Source of the DNA: Sporosarcina sp. BP05
Lineage (GTDB): Bacteria > Bacillota > Bacilli > Bacillales_A > Planococcaceae
Assembly: GCF_014282005.1 (NCBI RefSeq)
Contig: NZ_JACFTD010000004.1
Span: 205,377 to 269,376, forward strand
Direction: 5' to 3'
Length of the DNA: 64,000 bases
The notes under the pieces were generated by a model. It did no database searches, was not told the DNA's origin, and worked only from the letters and a program-made list of their open reading frames with translations. The translations under genes were made by a program, and so were the position numbers. Shown here in pieces: positions 53,912-63,789 of the stretch (the first letter of the stretch is position 1; each line of letters starts with the position of its first letter).

Positions 53912-54314
53912 CCATAGGAAATTCGATAAGCCATGTTTTGTTCCCGTGTACTCAAACGGCTTGCGCCTCGTACTAAGGGTGGTAATCATCTATCTACAGG
54001 TATACACCTGTCTCTTCCTACAGTTCATTTCCCTCGGAAGAGTGCCCCTACCATAGTTTGGGTTTCTCACTCGTGGGGTTTACCGCGTTCCATCTGACCC
54101 GTTTCCGAGCCAGCTACGTCACTGTGGCACTGTTCAGGGAACCTCATCCATATCCGAAGACTTAGGATTTATTCCCGCCGTCAACGCGTTATACGCGAAG
54201 CCACGGCTTATTCTTTCGCCGAGCACGAACACTACGGTCATCTCAGATCCGTGTGAGCATGGACTTTCCTCTACAACATAGGATGTTGCAGCGATTACCT
54301 AAATTCCACTATGA
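53912..54314 (-). ncRNA. rnpB: RNase P RNA, Bacillus (type B) form
   Basis: About 403 nt on the minus strand. Recognised conserved pieces: GAGGAAAGTCCATGC (54258-54271, CR-I), the TGCCACAGTGACGTAG stretch, AACGCGGTAAACCCC, GAGAAACCCAAA and the terminal AACAAAACATGGCTTA (CR-V). The ends pair as stem P1 (CATAGTGGAATTT with GAATTTCCTATGG). This catalytic RNA matures tRNA 5' ends. It lies between gpsB and ypsC as in B. subtilis, and its promoter overlaps the end of gpsB. Confidence 0.96.
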
Positions 54315-54321
54315 TATTTTC

Positions 54322-54350
54322 AGTATACCGTACTTATGTTTCATTTACAA
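54322..54350 (-). promoter_or_regulatory. rnpB promoter
   Basis: On the minus strand TTGTAA (54345-54350), 17-base spacer, TATACT (54322-54327), about eight bases before the RNA start. Confidence 0.8.
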
Positions 54351-54354
54351 TATA

Positions 54355-54651
54355 TTATTCTTGATCGAAGAGTTTACTTCCGAAAACATGCTTTTCTAGA
54401 TTTGAAATACGCTTCAATATATCAAAGTTCGTCGTCCCAGCACTTCCTGCCGCAGGGCGTTTTTGTGCTGATTCAAGTTCTCTTTGCATGCGTTCATTTT
54501 CAGTACGCAATTCTGTAATCGTCTTTTTAAAAGCTTCATAGTCATGAATAATATCATCCAGAAAGAGATCTACTTCTTCCTGATTATAGCCGCGTAGGCC
54601 CGTTTTGAATTCCTTTTCAAGAATCGTTTTAGTATCTAGTTTAGTGTCCAT
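54355..54651 (-). CDS. gpsB: Cell-division protein GpsB
   Basis: 98-residue coiled-coil protein that shuttles PBP1 between the side wall and the septum. The N-terminal DivIVA-like [20 protein letters not shown] is followed by a coiled coil ([20 protein letters not shown]) and the C-terminal trimer segment ending [17 protein letters not shown]. subtilis YpsB/GpsB is the same size and is encoded next to rnpB. It may work with the class A PBP PonA encoded at 61090. Confidence 0.95.
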   Translation of the reverse strand: MDTKLDTKTILEKEFKTGLRGYNQEEVDLFLDDIIHDYEAFKKTITELRTENERMQRELESAQKRPAAGSAGTTNFDILKRISNLEKHVFGSKLFDQE

Positions 54652-54732
54652 TAAAAATCGCCCTTCCGTCTCTGTTTACATACGTTTGATTATAACATAT
54701 GTTGTCCGACCTTGTCTTACTAAAGCCGACTT

Positions 54733-56019
54733 TCAGCCATTTTTTGTCGGTTTGCGCGCTTGCCTGGGAAATAATTTTCTGGTTATTCTTATTTCCCTTT
54801 TCAAGAAATCATTTCGCGAACGTATCCGAAAACTTGCTGTTAAGTAAGAATCCACCTTCAAGAGCCTAATCGCTTCTTCTGTATAGCCTAGGGCCTTGTT
54901 TAACTCTTTCAGCTTATGCTCGTAAAGCTTTGCTAATTCCTCTAATGCGATAATTTGCTCACGTCCGGTAAGACCTGTTGCCGCTATCTTGAATGAAGTG
55001 ACCGCGTCCTCGTAAGCTTGTTCCTTTTTCAAGATGAATCCGAAGTGAAAATGTGTCGCCGGATGATTGACCCCATACTCTGCTATTACACTTTCAAAGA
55101 TTTGTTTACTACGGTCATGCGACTTCAAATCAGCAAACCACTTCCCTATATTCGTATGGGTTACAGCCGATTCTCGGACATCACTCTTCAAAAGAAGATC
55201 GGTCGACCGTATATAAAGCGCGACCAAAGAAAGGATATCCCATTCATTATGGAGGAGAACCTTCATCAGAAGCTCCGCACGACCATTCTTCACAGCATCT
55301 TGGTAGATGATTGGCGCCATATGCCCCGGGATATCTCCTTCCCGGAAGAAACCGAGTTGTTCCTCCTCAATTGCAGGAAGTCTAAACGTTTCCATCTCAC
55401 CTTTCCATATGCGCCTAGAACCGTGTAACAAGTCAATCTGGGTATGCTTAATAAGCGGCGGCAATTCTTTACGGTTCATCGTCCACCGCGTTTCCACCAT
55501 TGGGATATCAAAACTTTTTCCATTATACGTAACAAGTGTCGAAGGCTTTTCCCATAACCCCGTTGCATAAAGGAAGGCAGCTTCGTGATCAGGGCCCGGA
55601 AGGACATACTGTGTCATTTTAAAAGATGATGACGTCTGTTCAATGAACCCCATAAGGAATATCAGTGTGCCTGCACCTTTTAAACCTGTCGTTTCTGTAT
55701 CAAAGAAAACAAGCGGTTTTGAAAAATCTGGCGACAGTGGATGCACTTCACCAGACTTCTTCCATTTATCGATTGTTGACTTCAAACCCGAAAGAACAAT
55801 GTTTCCATGTTGATAGTTAGTATCGTATTCAACAATCCGTTTATAGACGATACCGTGTTTATTCACGGCTTTTGTCAAACCGGCATCCAGCCATTGTTGT
55901 TCATAGACAGGTACTTTTGCAACGGGTTTTACATCTTCAGGCATATTTTCGGCTACCACTTTCGTAGTTGTTTTTTTCAGCAATTTCTTCATTTGCATCA
56001 GCTTCTGTTCATATGACAT
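54733..56019 (-). CDS. mrfB: Mitomycin repair exonuclease MrfB (YprB)
   Basis: 428 residues. A DEDD-type exonuclease domain (FFDTETTGLKGAG, YNGKSFDIPMVETR, then EWDILSL) is followed by TPR-like helices (about 280-400: KQIFESVIAEYGVNHPATHF, EDAVTSFKIAATGLTG). In B. subtilis YprB is MrfB, partner of the helicase MrfA in repair of mitomycin C adducts. GGAGGAG precedes the ATG; the gene overlaps the end of mrfA by 11 bases. Confidence 0.88.
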   Translation of the reverse strand: MSYEQKLMQMKKLLKKTTTKVVAENMPEDVKPVAKVPVYEQQWLDAGLTKAVNKHGIVYKRIVEYDTNYQHGNIVLSGLKSTIDKWKKSGEVHPLSPDFSKPLVFFDTETTGLKGAGTLIFLMGFIEQTSSSFKMTQYVLPGPDHEAAFLYATGLWEKPSTLVTYNGKSFDIPMVETRWTMNRKELPPLIKHTQIDLLHGSRRIWKGEMETFRLPAIEEEQLGFFREGDIPGHMAPIIYQDAVKNGRAELLMKVLLHNEWDILSLVALYIRSTDLLLKSDVRESAVTHTNIGKWFADLKSHDRSKQIFESVIAEYGVNHPATHFHFGFILKKEQAYEDAVTSFKIAATGLTGREQIIALEELAKLYEHKLKELNKALGYTEEAIRLLKVDSYLTASFRIRSRNDFLKREIRITRKLFPRQARKPTKNG

Positions 56020-58291
56020 TGCATTCTCCTCCTGCTAGTTTCTGAAGAAGAGATCCTACATCTTGTTTCATGCCCATACCAGCTTCTTGCGCACCTATGC
56101 AGACCGGACAACCCGCCTCGCAGCGACAGGTGGACACATGATTGGCCGCTTTCTGCAACAGCTCGTCCCACCGTTCAAAGATTTTTTCACTCAGACCTAT
56201 CCCACCTGGGTAACTGTCATAGATGAAAATAGTCGGCTTGCCAGTATGAACAGCTTTAACTTGCGGTATAACATGGATATCCGTTTTATCGCAGCGGACG
56301 AATAACGGGATAAATGATTGGATTGCATAGGCTGCACCCGTCATTGCATCTGTCAGTCCGGCACCCGTCCATCCTTCAGGTATATCGAATGTGTACCACG
56401 TAGAAGAGGTATGCAATTCTTCCGCAGGTAATGAAATCGGACCTGAGCCAATATTGTCATGTGTATCGAACCTGATTTTCTTGAATATCGTCGGGATTGC
56501 CAGTACAGCGATATCTCCATAAGCGGCTTTGTTATCTCCGAACTGTGCAACGCTATCTTCATTCATCACTTTTAGTTCCACTGCAAGATTGGCATCTGTA
56601 AAGTAATCGACATCGACTTCTGTAACATAGGCTTTCTTTTCCTCCCAATCCAATTGCTCGACTTGGAACTGGGTTCCTTGATGAATATAAATTGCTTCTT
56701 CATGGAGGAGCGTCATCGCACTGAAACGATCCATCTCCCCTATGACCTTTGTTTCTTTCGGATAGGTTTTATCAATAATGATGACATTTTCCTGTGATGC
56801 AGAGCGAAGACTTACTTCACTTGCCGGAAAACTGTCTGTCATCCAATGCCATTTGTCTGTGGTCTTAATCAATACCCCTTCACTTTCAAGGAATGCGAGT
56901 AATTCTTGTACGTCGAATTCACCATATGCATCCGTTGAAGAAAATGGCAACTCAAAAGAAGCACATTTAAGATGATCCATTAAGATAAACATGTTATCCG
57001 GATGAATCCGTGCTTCTTCGGGTGATTGGCCAAGAAGATAATCAGGATGTTCAATAATATATTGATCGAGAGCCAAGGACTGGGCGACGTAAATAATAAG
57101 AGCCTCATCCTGCCGCCTTCCCGCACGACCGGCCTGCTGAAATGCACTCGCAATATTTCCCGGGTAACCCGTCATAATACACGCCTGTAGTTGCCCGATA
57201 TCAATGCCAAGTTCGAGTGCATTCGTACTAACAACCGTACGGATATCGCCATCTCGAAGTCCTTTTTCAATCTTCCGACGTTCAGATGGCAAATAGCCTC
57301 CCCTATACCCCATTACCGTTTCATCGAACAGTTTCTTCTTCGTCAATGCTTTCATATAGGTGACGAGCATCTCAACCCGTACCCGGCTTTTCGCAAAAAT
57401 AATCGTTTGGATACCTTCCCGGTATAAAAGCGCAGCGATATCCCGTACTTCAAGTACGGCACTTCTTCGGATACCAAATGTCGGATGGACGACCGGTGGA
57501 TTATAGAAGACAAAATGTTTCTTTCCAGCTGGTGCTCCATTATTGACGATTACTTGCATATCCGCATTTATCAATGACTCCGCTAGTTCTTGCGGATTCG
57601 CGATTGTCGCGGATGTACAGATGAACACTGGATCACTGCCATAATAGTTGCAGATTCGTTTCAACCTTCGCAACACATGAGCAACATGACTGCCGAAAAC
57701 ACCTTTGTAAGTATGCAATTCATCGATGATGATGTATTTTAAGTTCTCGAATAACGAAACCCATTTTGTATGATGCGGCAAAATACCTGAATGCAGCATA
57801 TCGGGATTTGTCAGCACGATATGACCCGACTTCCTAACCTTAGAACGTAATCCAGGCGCAGTATCCCCGTCATATGTATAACTGAGGATGGTTTCCCCAC
57901 TCGCTTCAATAAGCTCATGGAGGTCCGCTAGTTGATCTTGGGCAAGCGCTTTTGTTGGAAACAAATAAATGGCTCTCGATGTATCATCTTCAAGGATGCT
58001 TTGCATTACGGGAAGATGATAGCAAAGGGATTTCCCGGAAGCTGTCGGTGTAACGGCAGTAAAAGAATTTCCGGATGATGCCAGGTCGAACGCCTCTCTT
58101 TGGTGGCTATATAATTTATTGATCCCTTTTGACGACAGCGCTTTAATAATCGAGGGATGCAGTTTTTCAGGAAATTCTGCGTAGATCGCTTCTTTCCCTG
58201 CAATCGTTTTAGTATGGATAACATTGTCGGAAAAAGAAGGGTCAGTACGCAGTTTAGCTAACACTTCGTGAACCGCCATCTTCTTTATCAT
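56009..58291 (-). CDS. mrfA: Mitomycin repair helicase MrfA (YprA)
   Basis: 760-residue SF2 DNA helicase. Motifs: SHQREAFDLA-type Q region, TPTASGKS (Walker A), IIDELHTYKG (DEVH-like box), CTSATIANP and QQAGRAGRRQ (motif VI). The C-terminal DUF1998 region has a four-cysteine zinc site, CRCEAGCPVCIG. It acts with MrfB to excise mitomycin lesions independently of UvrABC. It starts inside the preceding gene (four-base overlap). Confidence 0.9.
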   Translation of the reverse strand: MIKKMAVHEVLAKLRTDPSFSDNVIHTKTIAGKEAIYAEFPEKLHPSIIKALSSKGINKLYSHQREAFDLASSGNSFTAVTPTASGKSLCYHLPVMQSILEDDTSRAIYLFPTKALAQDQLADLHELIEASGETILSYTYDGDTAPGLRSKVRKSGHIVLTNPDMLHSGILPHHTKWVSLFENLKYIIIDELHTYKGVFGSHVAHVLRRLKRICNYYGSDPVFICTSATIANPQELAESLINADMQVIVNNGAPAGKKHFVFYNPPVVHPTFGIRRSAVLEVRDIAALLYREGIQTIIFAKSRVRVEMLVTYMKALTKKKLFDETVMGYRGGYLPSERRKIEKGLRDGDIRTVVSTNALELGIDIGQLQACIMTGYPGNIASAFQQAGRAGRRQDEALIIYVAQSLALDQYIIEHPDYLLGQSPEEARIHPDNMFILMDHLKCASFELPFSSTDAYGEFDVQELLAFLESEGVLIKTTDKWHWMTDSFPASEVSLRSASQENVIIIDKTYPKETKVIGEMDRFSAMTLLHEEAIYIHQGTQFQVEQLDWEEKKAYVTEVDVDYFTDANLAVELKVMNEDSVAQFGDNKAAYGDIAVLAIPTIFKKIRFDTHDNIGSGPISLPAEELHTSSTWYTFDIPEGWTGAGLTDAMTGAAYAIQSFIPLFVRCDKTDIHVIPQVKAVHTGKPTIFIYDSYPGGIGLSEKIFERWDELLQKAANHVSTCRCEAGCPVCIGAQEAGMGMKQDVGSLLQKLAGGECNVI

Positions 58292-58659
58292 CGTTCTTTG
58301 CCCTCTTGTTCAAGACGTAGTGCGTCCATAATTGTTTTCAACGTATATTCAGCTGAATTTATCGATAGAACAAAACGTTTTTTACCTGTCTTTTGATAAA
58401 ATGACTGAACGATGAATTGCTTCATGGAGTCAGTCAGCGTTTCAATTTGAATTGGATGAACATATTTTGGTTTGGCGGTCTTGATGAATTCCGACACTTC
58501 CTCAGTCCATTCATCGAGCAACGTATGGTATTGATCTGCATATGGTTTTACTTCTATGAAAAAATCGGGCTCACGATCGAGTTCTCTCATCTGCGCATGG
58601 CGCTCGAAACATTCCTTACAAACAGTAAGTAGCGTTTCAGTCTTTTGTTGTAGGTTCAT
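58288..58659 (-). CDS. yppE: YppE family protein (DUF1798)
   Basis: 123-residue soluble helical protein (TETLLTVCKECFERHAQMRE ... LKTIMDALRLEQEGKER) of the DUF1798/YppE family. B. subtilis YppE has the same length and is a four-helix bundle of unknown function in this neighbourhood. AAAGGGTG lies seven bases before the ATG. It is the first gene of the yppE-mrfA-mrfB operon. Confidence 0.85.
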   Translation of the reverse strand: MNLQQKTETLLTVCKECFERHAQMRELDREPDFFIEVKPYADQYHTLLDEWTEEVSEFIKTAKPKYVHPIQIETLTDSMKQFIVQSFYQKTGKKRFVLSINSAEYTLKTIMDALRLEQEGKER

Positions 58660-58940
58660 AATGATACACCCTTTCCGGACGTTTCTTTTATTTTAGCAGA
58701 TATGATTGAGTTGTACCAAATTCATAGGAACGTATATTCCTCGTCATGACTAATCCTACATTTAAAGTCATTGATATAAGTGTTGACTTGTAATTATGTT
58801 CAAATTATGTCACCTAAATTAATTTCCCGTCTCTATATGACAACTAATACTAGTGCTCCTTTCACCCGTAGTGTACATTAGCGATAATAGATAGCTTGTG
58901 TTAACGCTAAAATTTGCACCATCAAGGGAGAATTCTGTTA

Positions 58941-59789
58941 ATGACTACGAAAATCGCATGGATTACTGATACAGCTGCACAGTTAGACGAATCTTTTATA
59001 CGAAAACATGACGTCCATATTTTACCGTTGAGTGTCGTATTTGATGAAGGAGTCTTTAAAGAAACAGTCGATATGACACAAGAAGAGTTTTATGACAAAC
59101 TACGCGTTGCAAAAACTCACCCCAAAACCTCCCAACCTGCTATTGGCGAAATGGTCACCCTTTATGAAGAACTACAGGAACAAGGATATGATTGCGCAAT
59201 TGCCGTGCATGTGTCTAGCGGCTTATCCGGTACGTTTGACAGCTCGCAGACGGCCGCACAAATGGTAGACTTCAAGGTCTATCCTATTGATTCTAAAATT
59301 GGCTCCTATCCGATGATTAAAATGATTGAAATTGGCAATGAACTACTTAACAAGGGGCATGACGTTGAGGAAGTTATTGCGGCCATCAACAAAACAACAA
59401 AACATTCCAAGTTATCCTTCATACCTGCCAATCTGAATCAACTACATAAAAGCGGCCGTGTCTCTGGAACACAAGCATTTTTAAGTAATTTGCTAAATAT
59501 TAAAGTCATCATCTCGTTTGATGATGGAAAACCCGTGATGAAAGAAAAAGTTCGTGCCAATAAACGAGCTAAAAAAAATGTGACAGATTTGCTACGTAGC
59601 GACATGAAAAAAGGCACCGTTCCAGAAATCGCAGTGATCCACTGTAACAATGCAAAAGATGCTGAAAGTTGGAAAGAAGAGCTATTGCAAGAATTTCCAA
59701 ACTTGAAAGCACAAGTTCTCCCTCTCAGCGTCTGTGTAGGCGTACATGCAGGTGAAGGAACTACTGGTTTAAGCTGGGTAAGCTATTGA
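58941..59789 (+). CDS. DegV family fatty-acid-binding protein
   Basis: 282 residues of the DegV/EDD fold. It starts TTKIAWITDTAAQLDESF, with the fatty-acid-contacting serine motif in KTSQPAIGEM and the HVSSGLSGTF loop. Gram-positive DegV (FakB) proteins bind a fatty acid and present it to the kinase FakA for phosphorylation. AAGGGAG lies seven bases before the ATG. No FakA gene is nearby. It is monocistronic and followed by about 500 bases of non-coding sequence. Confidence 0.85.
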   Translation: MTTKIAWITDTAAQLDESFIRKHDVHILPLSVVFDEGVFKETVDMTQEEFYDKLRVAKTHPKTSQPAIGEMVTLYEELQEQGYDCAIAVHVSSGLSGTFDSSQTAAQMVDFKVYPIDSKIGSYPMIKMIEIGNELLNKGHDVEEVIAAINKTTKHSKLSFIPANLNQLHKSGRVSGTQAFLSNLLNIKVIISFDDGKPVMKEKVRANKRAKKNVTDLLRSDMKKGTVPEIAVIHCNNAKDAESWKEELLQEFPNLKAQVLPLSVCVGVHAGEGTTGLSWVSY

Positions 59790-60457
59790 ATGTAGGAACT
59801 AGACTGTGTTTACACCACGTCTGTCGATTAACCAAAGTAATCAGCACATAACTTGATTACACACTAGGTGCTACGTGTATAGTTGCATTTGGATTTCTTT
59901 GGATTGAACGACTTCTATACCATTACCCTACACAGTATTTTCGGTAATCGTATGGTGGTATTTCATCCGCCGCGCTCCAAATGCAAAAGTGCACAGAGTG
60001 CTAAAGCTTTTTGGGACGAAAGAATAGCTGACTTCCTACCTGGACAAATGCCGCCAAAGATGCAATTTTGGCGGCTGAAACTTTCTATTAGAATGTCATC
60101 TACTCCTTTCTTCCAAAACAACTGCATTTTTCACTTTAATAGTATAGGTACGCGACAGGCAACTAGCCACACTAGGACCCCTCAGTAAATCTGTCATGAA
60201 TAGTTAGTCGAAAATAGTCCAGTGAAAATCGAGGATATCAAGCCCTTCTCACCAGTATTTTATGCAAATAAATGATTAATCAACTGACGTGTGTTTATAC
60301 TAAAAAACAAGCTGACTACTTTGTAGTATGTGGTAATCAGCTTGTTTTTGATTGAATACGTTTAAGCTTGTTCATTATCTGGACATTTGATTGCAACTTT
60401 CCCATCCCTAATCCGTCCAATGCTTATGGTATGATAGGGAGATGCGAGGTGGTACCT
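59790..60457. other. Gene-poor region of about 670 bases between degV and recU
   Basis: No supported gene. A 101-residue frame (59883-60188) lacks a ribosome-binding site and resembles no family. A perfect hairpin GCCGCCAAA/TTTGGCGGC lies at 60050-60075, without a T-run. At 60304-60348 there is a terminator-like hairpin on the + strand. A GTAATCA/TGATTAC inverted repeat lies near 59839-59865. Confidence 0.5.
60303..60352 (+). terminator. Orphan terminator upstream of recU
   Basis: 12-pair stem, AAAACAAGCTGA (60304-60315) with TCAGCTTGTTTT (60337-60348), with an inner ACTAC/GTAGT hairpin, then TTTTT. No gene immediately precedes it, so it implies a long degV 3' end or an unidentified small RNA. 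Confidence 0.7.
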
Positions 60458-61093
60458 ATGACAATACGCTATCCGAACGGTAAAAAATATGTACCCGTTC
60501 AGAAGATTGGCTTGCAAAAAAAAGTCGATCTTTCATTTAGTAACCGAGGGAAGTCGTTGGAAGATGAATTGAATGAAACAAATGAGTTCTATTTAAGTCG
60601 CGGAATTGCTGTCATCCATAAGAAACCCGTTCCAATCCAAGTCGTAAACGTGAATTATCCGGCGAGAAGCGCCGCAGTCATAACAGAAGCCTATTTTCGG
60701 ACGCCGTCTACAACTGACTTTAACGGGGTATGGCAAGGGAAATATATTGATTTCGAAGCAAAAGAAACAAAGAGTGCAACCTCTTTTCCGTTACAAAATA
60801 TTCATGAGCATCAGGTGGATCATATGCAATCTGTGTCAAAGCAAGGTGGAATCGTTTTTTTTATCGTCAAATTCACTTCGCTTGACCGCTATTTTATAGT
60901 CCCATATGACAGTTTTGAGGAATATTGGAAAAGAATGAAAACAGGCGGAAGAAAATCGATCACACTTTTAGAGTTTGAGGCCATATCCTTGGAAATTCTA
61001 CCACGTTTCAATCCAAGGCTCGATTATTTAAAAGCGGTGTCCATCATGACAACGACATCAAACAATGCAACTGAAAGGCAGGAAGATGTATGA
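60458..61093 (+). CDS. recU: Holliday junction resolvase RecU
   Basis: 211-residue dimeric nuclease that resolves recombination intermediates. The catalytic acids are in TTDFNGVWQGKYIDFEAKET (Asp, Glu-x-Lys), typical of the RecU family. The N-terminus NGKKYVPVQK and the stalk region FSNRGKSLEDELN are also present. GAGGTGG five bases before the ATG at 60458 sets the start. It is coupled to ponA by a four-base ATGA overlap, as in Bacillus. Confidence 0.95.
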   Translation: MTIRYPNGKKYVPVQKIGLQKKVDLSFSNRGKSLEDELNETNEFYLSRGIAVIHKKPVPIQVVNVNYPARSAAVITEAYFRTPSTTDFNGVWQGKYIDFEAKETKSATSFPLQNIHEHQVDHMQSVSKQGGIVFFIVKFTSLDRYFIVPYDSFEEYWKRMKTGGRKSITLLEFEAISLEILPRFNPRLDYLKAVSIMTTTSNNATERQEDV

Positions 61094-63723
61094 GCGATAA
61101 TATAAATTCAAGAGCTGGACGCCGAAAAGTAATTGAGGCGGAACGCACAAAGAAAAAAAGTAAAAAGGCGAATAAGGGAAAAGGCATTATTAAGAAGATC
61201 GTTCTGGCAATCGTTGCCATCGGAGTAGCCATACTAATTGGCGGCGCGGGGTTGTTCGCTTTTTATGCAAGTTCTGCACCTGATCTCGATGAAAACCTAT
61301 TGAAAGACCCCTTATCATCTGATTTTCTTGATATCAACGGTGATGTCTTCATGAAATCGGGCGCTGAAAAAAGGGAGTTCGTCCCCTACTCCGAAATCCC
61401 GGACCCGCTGCAAGATGCAATACTAGCAACTGAAGACGTCCGTTTCTACTCCCACCACGGGATGGATTTTTGGAGGCTTGGCGGTGCAGTCATCGCGAAC
61501 TTTAGAAGTGGTTTCGGTTCTCAAGGAGCGAGTACACTTACCCAACAGGTCATTAAGAACTCATTCCTGTCTGAAGAGAAAACGTTAAAAAGGAAGGCGC
61601 AAGAAGCATGGCTCGCTTTCCAGCTTGAACGGAAATTCGAAAAAGAAGAAATTTTTGAAATGTACTTCAATAAGATCCTGATGTCCGGGAATAACTATGG
61701 ATTTGGAACAGCTTCCAAATACTTTTATGGTAAAAATCTGAATGAACTTGAATTAAATGAAGTCGCTATGTTGGCAGGACTTCCGCAAAGTCCAAACGGT
61801 TACAATCCTTATAAAAATCCAGAACGTGCTAAAAAACGACGCGATATCGTTCTTGGGCTCATGTACCAGCATAAAAAAATTACTAAAGTCGAAATGGAAG
61901 CAGCAAAAGCCATGTCAGTCACAGGAACATTACTTGCTGACGATAAAAAACAGGTTAGCAACACAAAATACCCGGCTTACGTCGATCTCGTGCTCTCCGA
62001 ACTGGAAGATGCCGGTATGTCCCACCTGCTGTCTGAAGGCGTAAAAATTCAAACGAATTTGGATCCCGCAGCTCAGCAATCTGTAGAGAATGCACTAAAC
62101 ACTAACGATCTATATGAATCCGAAAAAATGCAAGCCGGAATGACAGTGCTTGATACCAAAACCGGTGCAATCGTTGCAGTCGGTGGAGGTCGTAATTACT
62201 CTGGTACTGACTGGAATTTTGCTACAGACCAAAAACGTCAACCCGGTTCTGTGATTAAACCGGTACTCTCCTACGGCCCTGCCATCGAGAACTTTAGTTG
62301 GTCGACCGGAAATACGGTCGTAGATGAGCCGTACAATTATAAAGGAACAAACAAAGCCATTCGAAACGTTGATGGCAAATACCAAGGGACAATGACAATT
62401 CGAGAAGCATTATATAAATCTCGAAACATTCCTGCAGTAAAAGTGTTTGAAGAAGTCGGAACTGGGAAGGCAGGTGCTTTCGCGAAAGGACTCGGACTTC
62501 AGTATGATAAATTGAATTCTTCCAATGCACTCGGCGGCGGAGAATATGATTTTTCTACACTTCAGATGGCGGGAGCCTATTCAGCATTTGGTAACGGCGG
62601 GATTTACACAAAACCGCATGCTATTAAGGAAATAATTTTTAGAGATGGAAAACCACGTAACATGACACCGGATACCGAAACAGTCATGAAAGATTCTACA
62701 GCCTATATGGTTACGGACATTTTACGTGATGTATTAACAGCGGGAACAGGAACAAAAGCAGCTATTTCAGGTCTGGATATTGCCGGTAAAACTGGGACAA
62801 CAAACTATCCTTCTGAAATAATAACCAAGAACGGCTTGAAAAATTCAGACGTTCCCGATTCATGGTTTGCAGGCTATACGACAGATTATACAATTGCCGT
62901 ATGGGGTGGTTATGAGAAATATGCAACACCTATTACCACATTCGACAAAGGCAGATACGTCCCTCAAAATCTATTTCGTATGGTGATGAGTGATATTTCC
63001 GCTGGAAAAAACACATCACGGTTCCAAAAACCTGGCTCTGTGGAGGAAGCAACTATTGAATACGGTTCAAATCCACTTGTTTTAGCAAGTCGGACGACAC
63101 CTAGTAGTCGAAAGCGCACAGAACTATTCGTCAGAGGAACTGCCCCCGTAGAAGTTGCTGAAGAAGAAATTATCGTACTTGAAGCACCAAATGGTTTAGC
63201 CGCCCAATATAATGCAGAAACGGGTTCTATTGATTTAAACTGGTCCCATAGTGCTCCAGTCTCCGAAGCTATCGTGGGCAATGTAGAGTTCACCGTATTA
63301 GTGGGCGCTGATGGCGGAGATATGCAAGAAATGACAACAACATCTGACATGTCCGTTACTTTTTCAGGAGCTGAAACAGGTCGGACATATACGTTCTCCG
63401 TCATTGCCAAACTCGACGACCTGGTAAGCAGTCCAGCGACTACGACCGTTCAGATTGAAGAAGTTATTGAAGAAGTCCCAGTACCTGAAGAAGAAACTGA
63501 ATATGAAAACCCAGATGGCGAAGACTGGAACAATGGCAATAACGGTAATAATGGTAACGACTGGAATAATGGAAATAATGGTAACAACGGTAATGGTGGT
63601 AATGGTGGTAACGAAGGTACTACGAATCCCGATGATGGTACCGGCACCACGGTTCCACCAGAACCAGGTACCGGTACTGGAACAGATGGGACCACTACTG
63701 ATGACGATACCGGTGCCCCGTAA
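61090..63723 (+). CDS. ponA: Class A penicillin-binding protein 1 (PonA type)
   Basis: 877-residue bifunctional glycosyltransferase/transpeptidase. A basic N-terminal tail, transmembrane helix (about 37-60), GT51 domain with the catalytic Glu in ATEDVRFY (115) and GASTLTQQ, then the transpeptidase with SVIK (387-390), SRN near 440 and KTGTT. A fibronectin III-like segment follows (residues about 695-790), then an Asn/Gly- and Thr-rich disordered tail of about 70 residues. It is the main polymerising PBP and a known partner of GpsB. Operon with recU. Confidence 0.95.
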   Translation: MSDNINSRAGRRKVIEAERTKKKSKKANKGKGIIKKIVLAIVAIGVAILIGGAGLFAFYASSAPDLDENLLKDPLSSDFLDINGDVFMKSGAEKREFVPYSEIPDPLQDAILATEDVRFYSHHGMDFWRLGGAVIANFRSGFGSQGASTLTQQVIKNSFLSEEKTLKRKAQEAWLAFQLERKFEKEEIFEMYFNKILMSGNNYGFGTASKYFYGKNLNELELNEVAMLAGLPQSPNGYNPYKNPERAKKRRDIVLGLMYQHKKITKVEMEAAKAMSVTGTLLADDKKQVSNTKYPAYVDLVLSELEDAGMSHLLSEGVKIQTNLDPAAQQSVENALNTNDLYESEKMQAGMTVLDTKTGAIVAVGGGRNYSGTDWNFATDQKRQPGSVIKPVLSYGPAIENFSWSTGNTVVDEPYNYKGTNKAIRNVDGKYQGTMTIREALYKSRNIPAVKVFEEVGTGKAGAFAKGLGLQYDKLNSSNALGGGEYDFSTLQMAGAYSAFGNGGIYTKPHAIKEIIFRDGKPRNMTPDTETVMKDSTAYMVTDILRDVLTAGTGTKAAISGLDIAGKTGTTNYPSEIITKNGLKNSDVPDSWFAGYTTDYTIAVWGGYEKYATPITTFDKGRYVPQNLFRMVMSDISAGKNTSRFQKPGSVEEATIEYGSNPLVLASRTTPSSRKRTELFVRGTAPVEVAEEEIIVLEAPNGLAAQYNAETGSIDLNWSHSAPVSEAIVGNVEFTVLVGADGGDMQEMTTTSDMSVTFSGAETGRTYTFSVIAKLDDLVSSPATTTVQIEEVIEEVPVPEEETEYENPDGEDWNNGNNGNNGNDWNNGNNGNNGNGGNGGNEGTTNPDDGTGTTVPPEPGTGTGTDGTTTDDDTGAP
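63530..63606 (+). repeat. Asn/Gly triplet repeat tract in the ponA tail
   Basis: AAT/GGT/AAC-type codons repeated without interruption (protein tract DWNNGNNGNNGND, then a second similar copy), a candidate slippage-prone sequence. Confidence 0.7.
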
Positions 63724-63749
63724 CTATCTTTTTCATAAAGTTAGTCTTC

Positions 63750-63784
63750 AATCAGAGGGGGGTTTCATCCCCCACTGATTGTTT
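63750..63784 (+). terminator. Candidate terminator after ponA
   Basis: AATCAG and CTGATT enclose GGGGG/CCCCC with one A-A mismatch and a short loop (63750-63780), but only GTTT follows, so termination may be weak. Confidence 0.5.
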
Positions 63785-63789
63785 AAAGA

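Noticed and set aside
59883..60188. 101-residue + frame between degV and recU
   Set aside because: Starts at TTG with no ribosome-binding site, contains a perfect hairpin and matches no family; read as chance.
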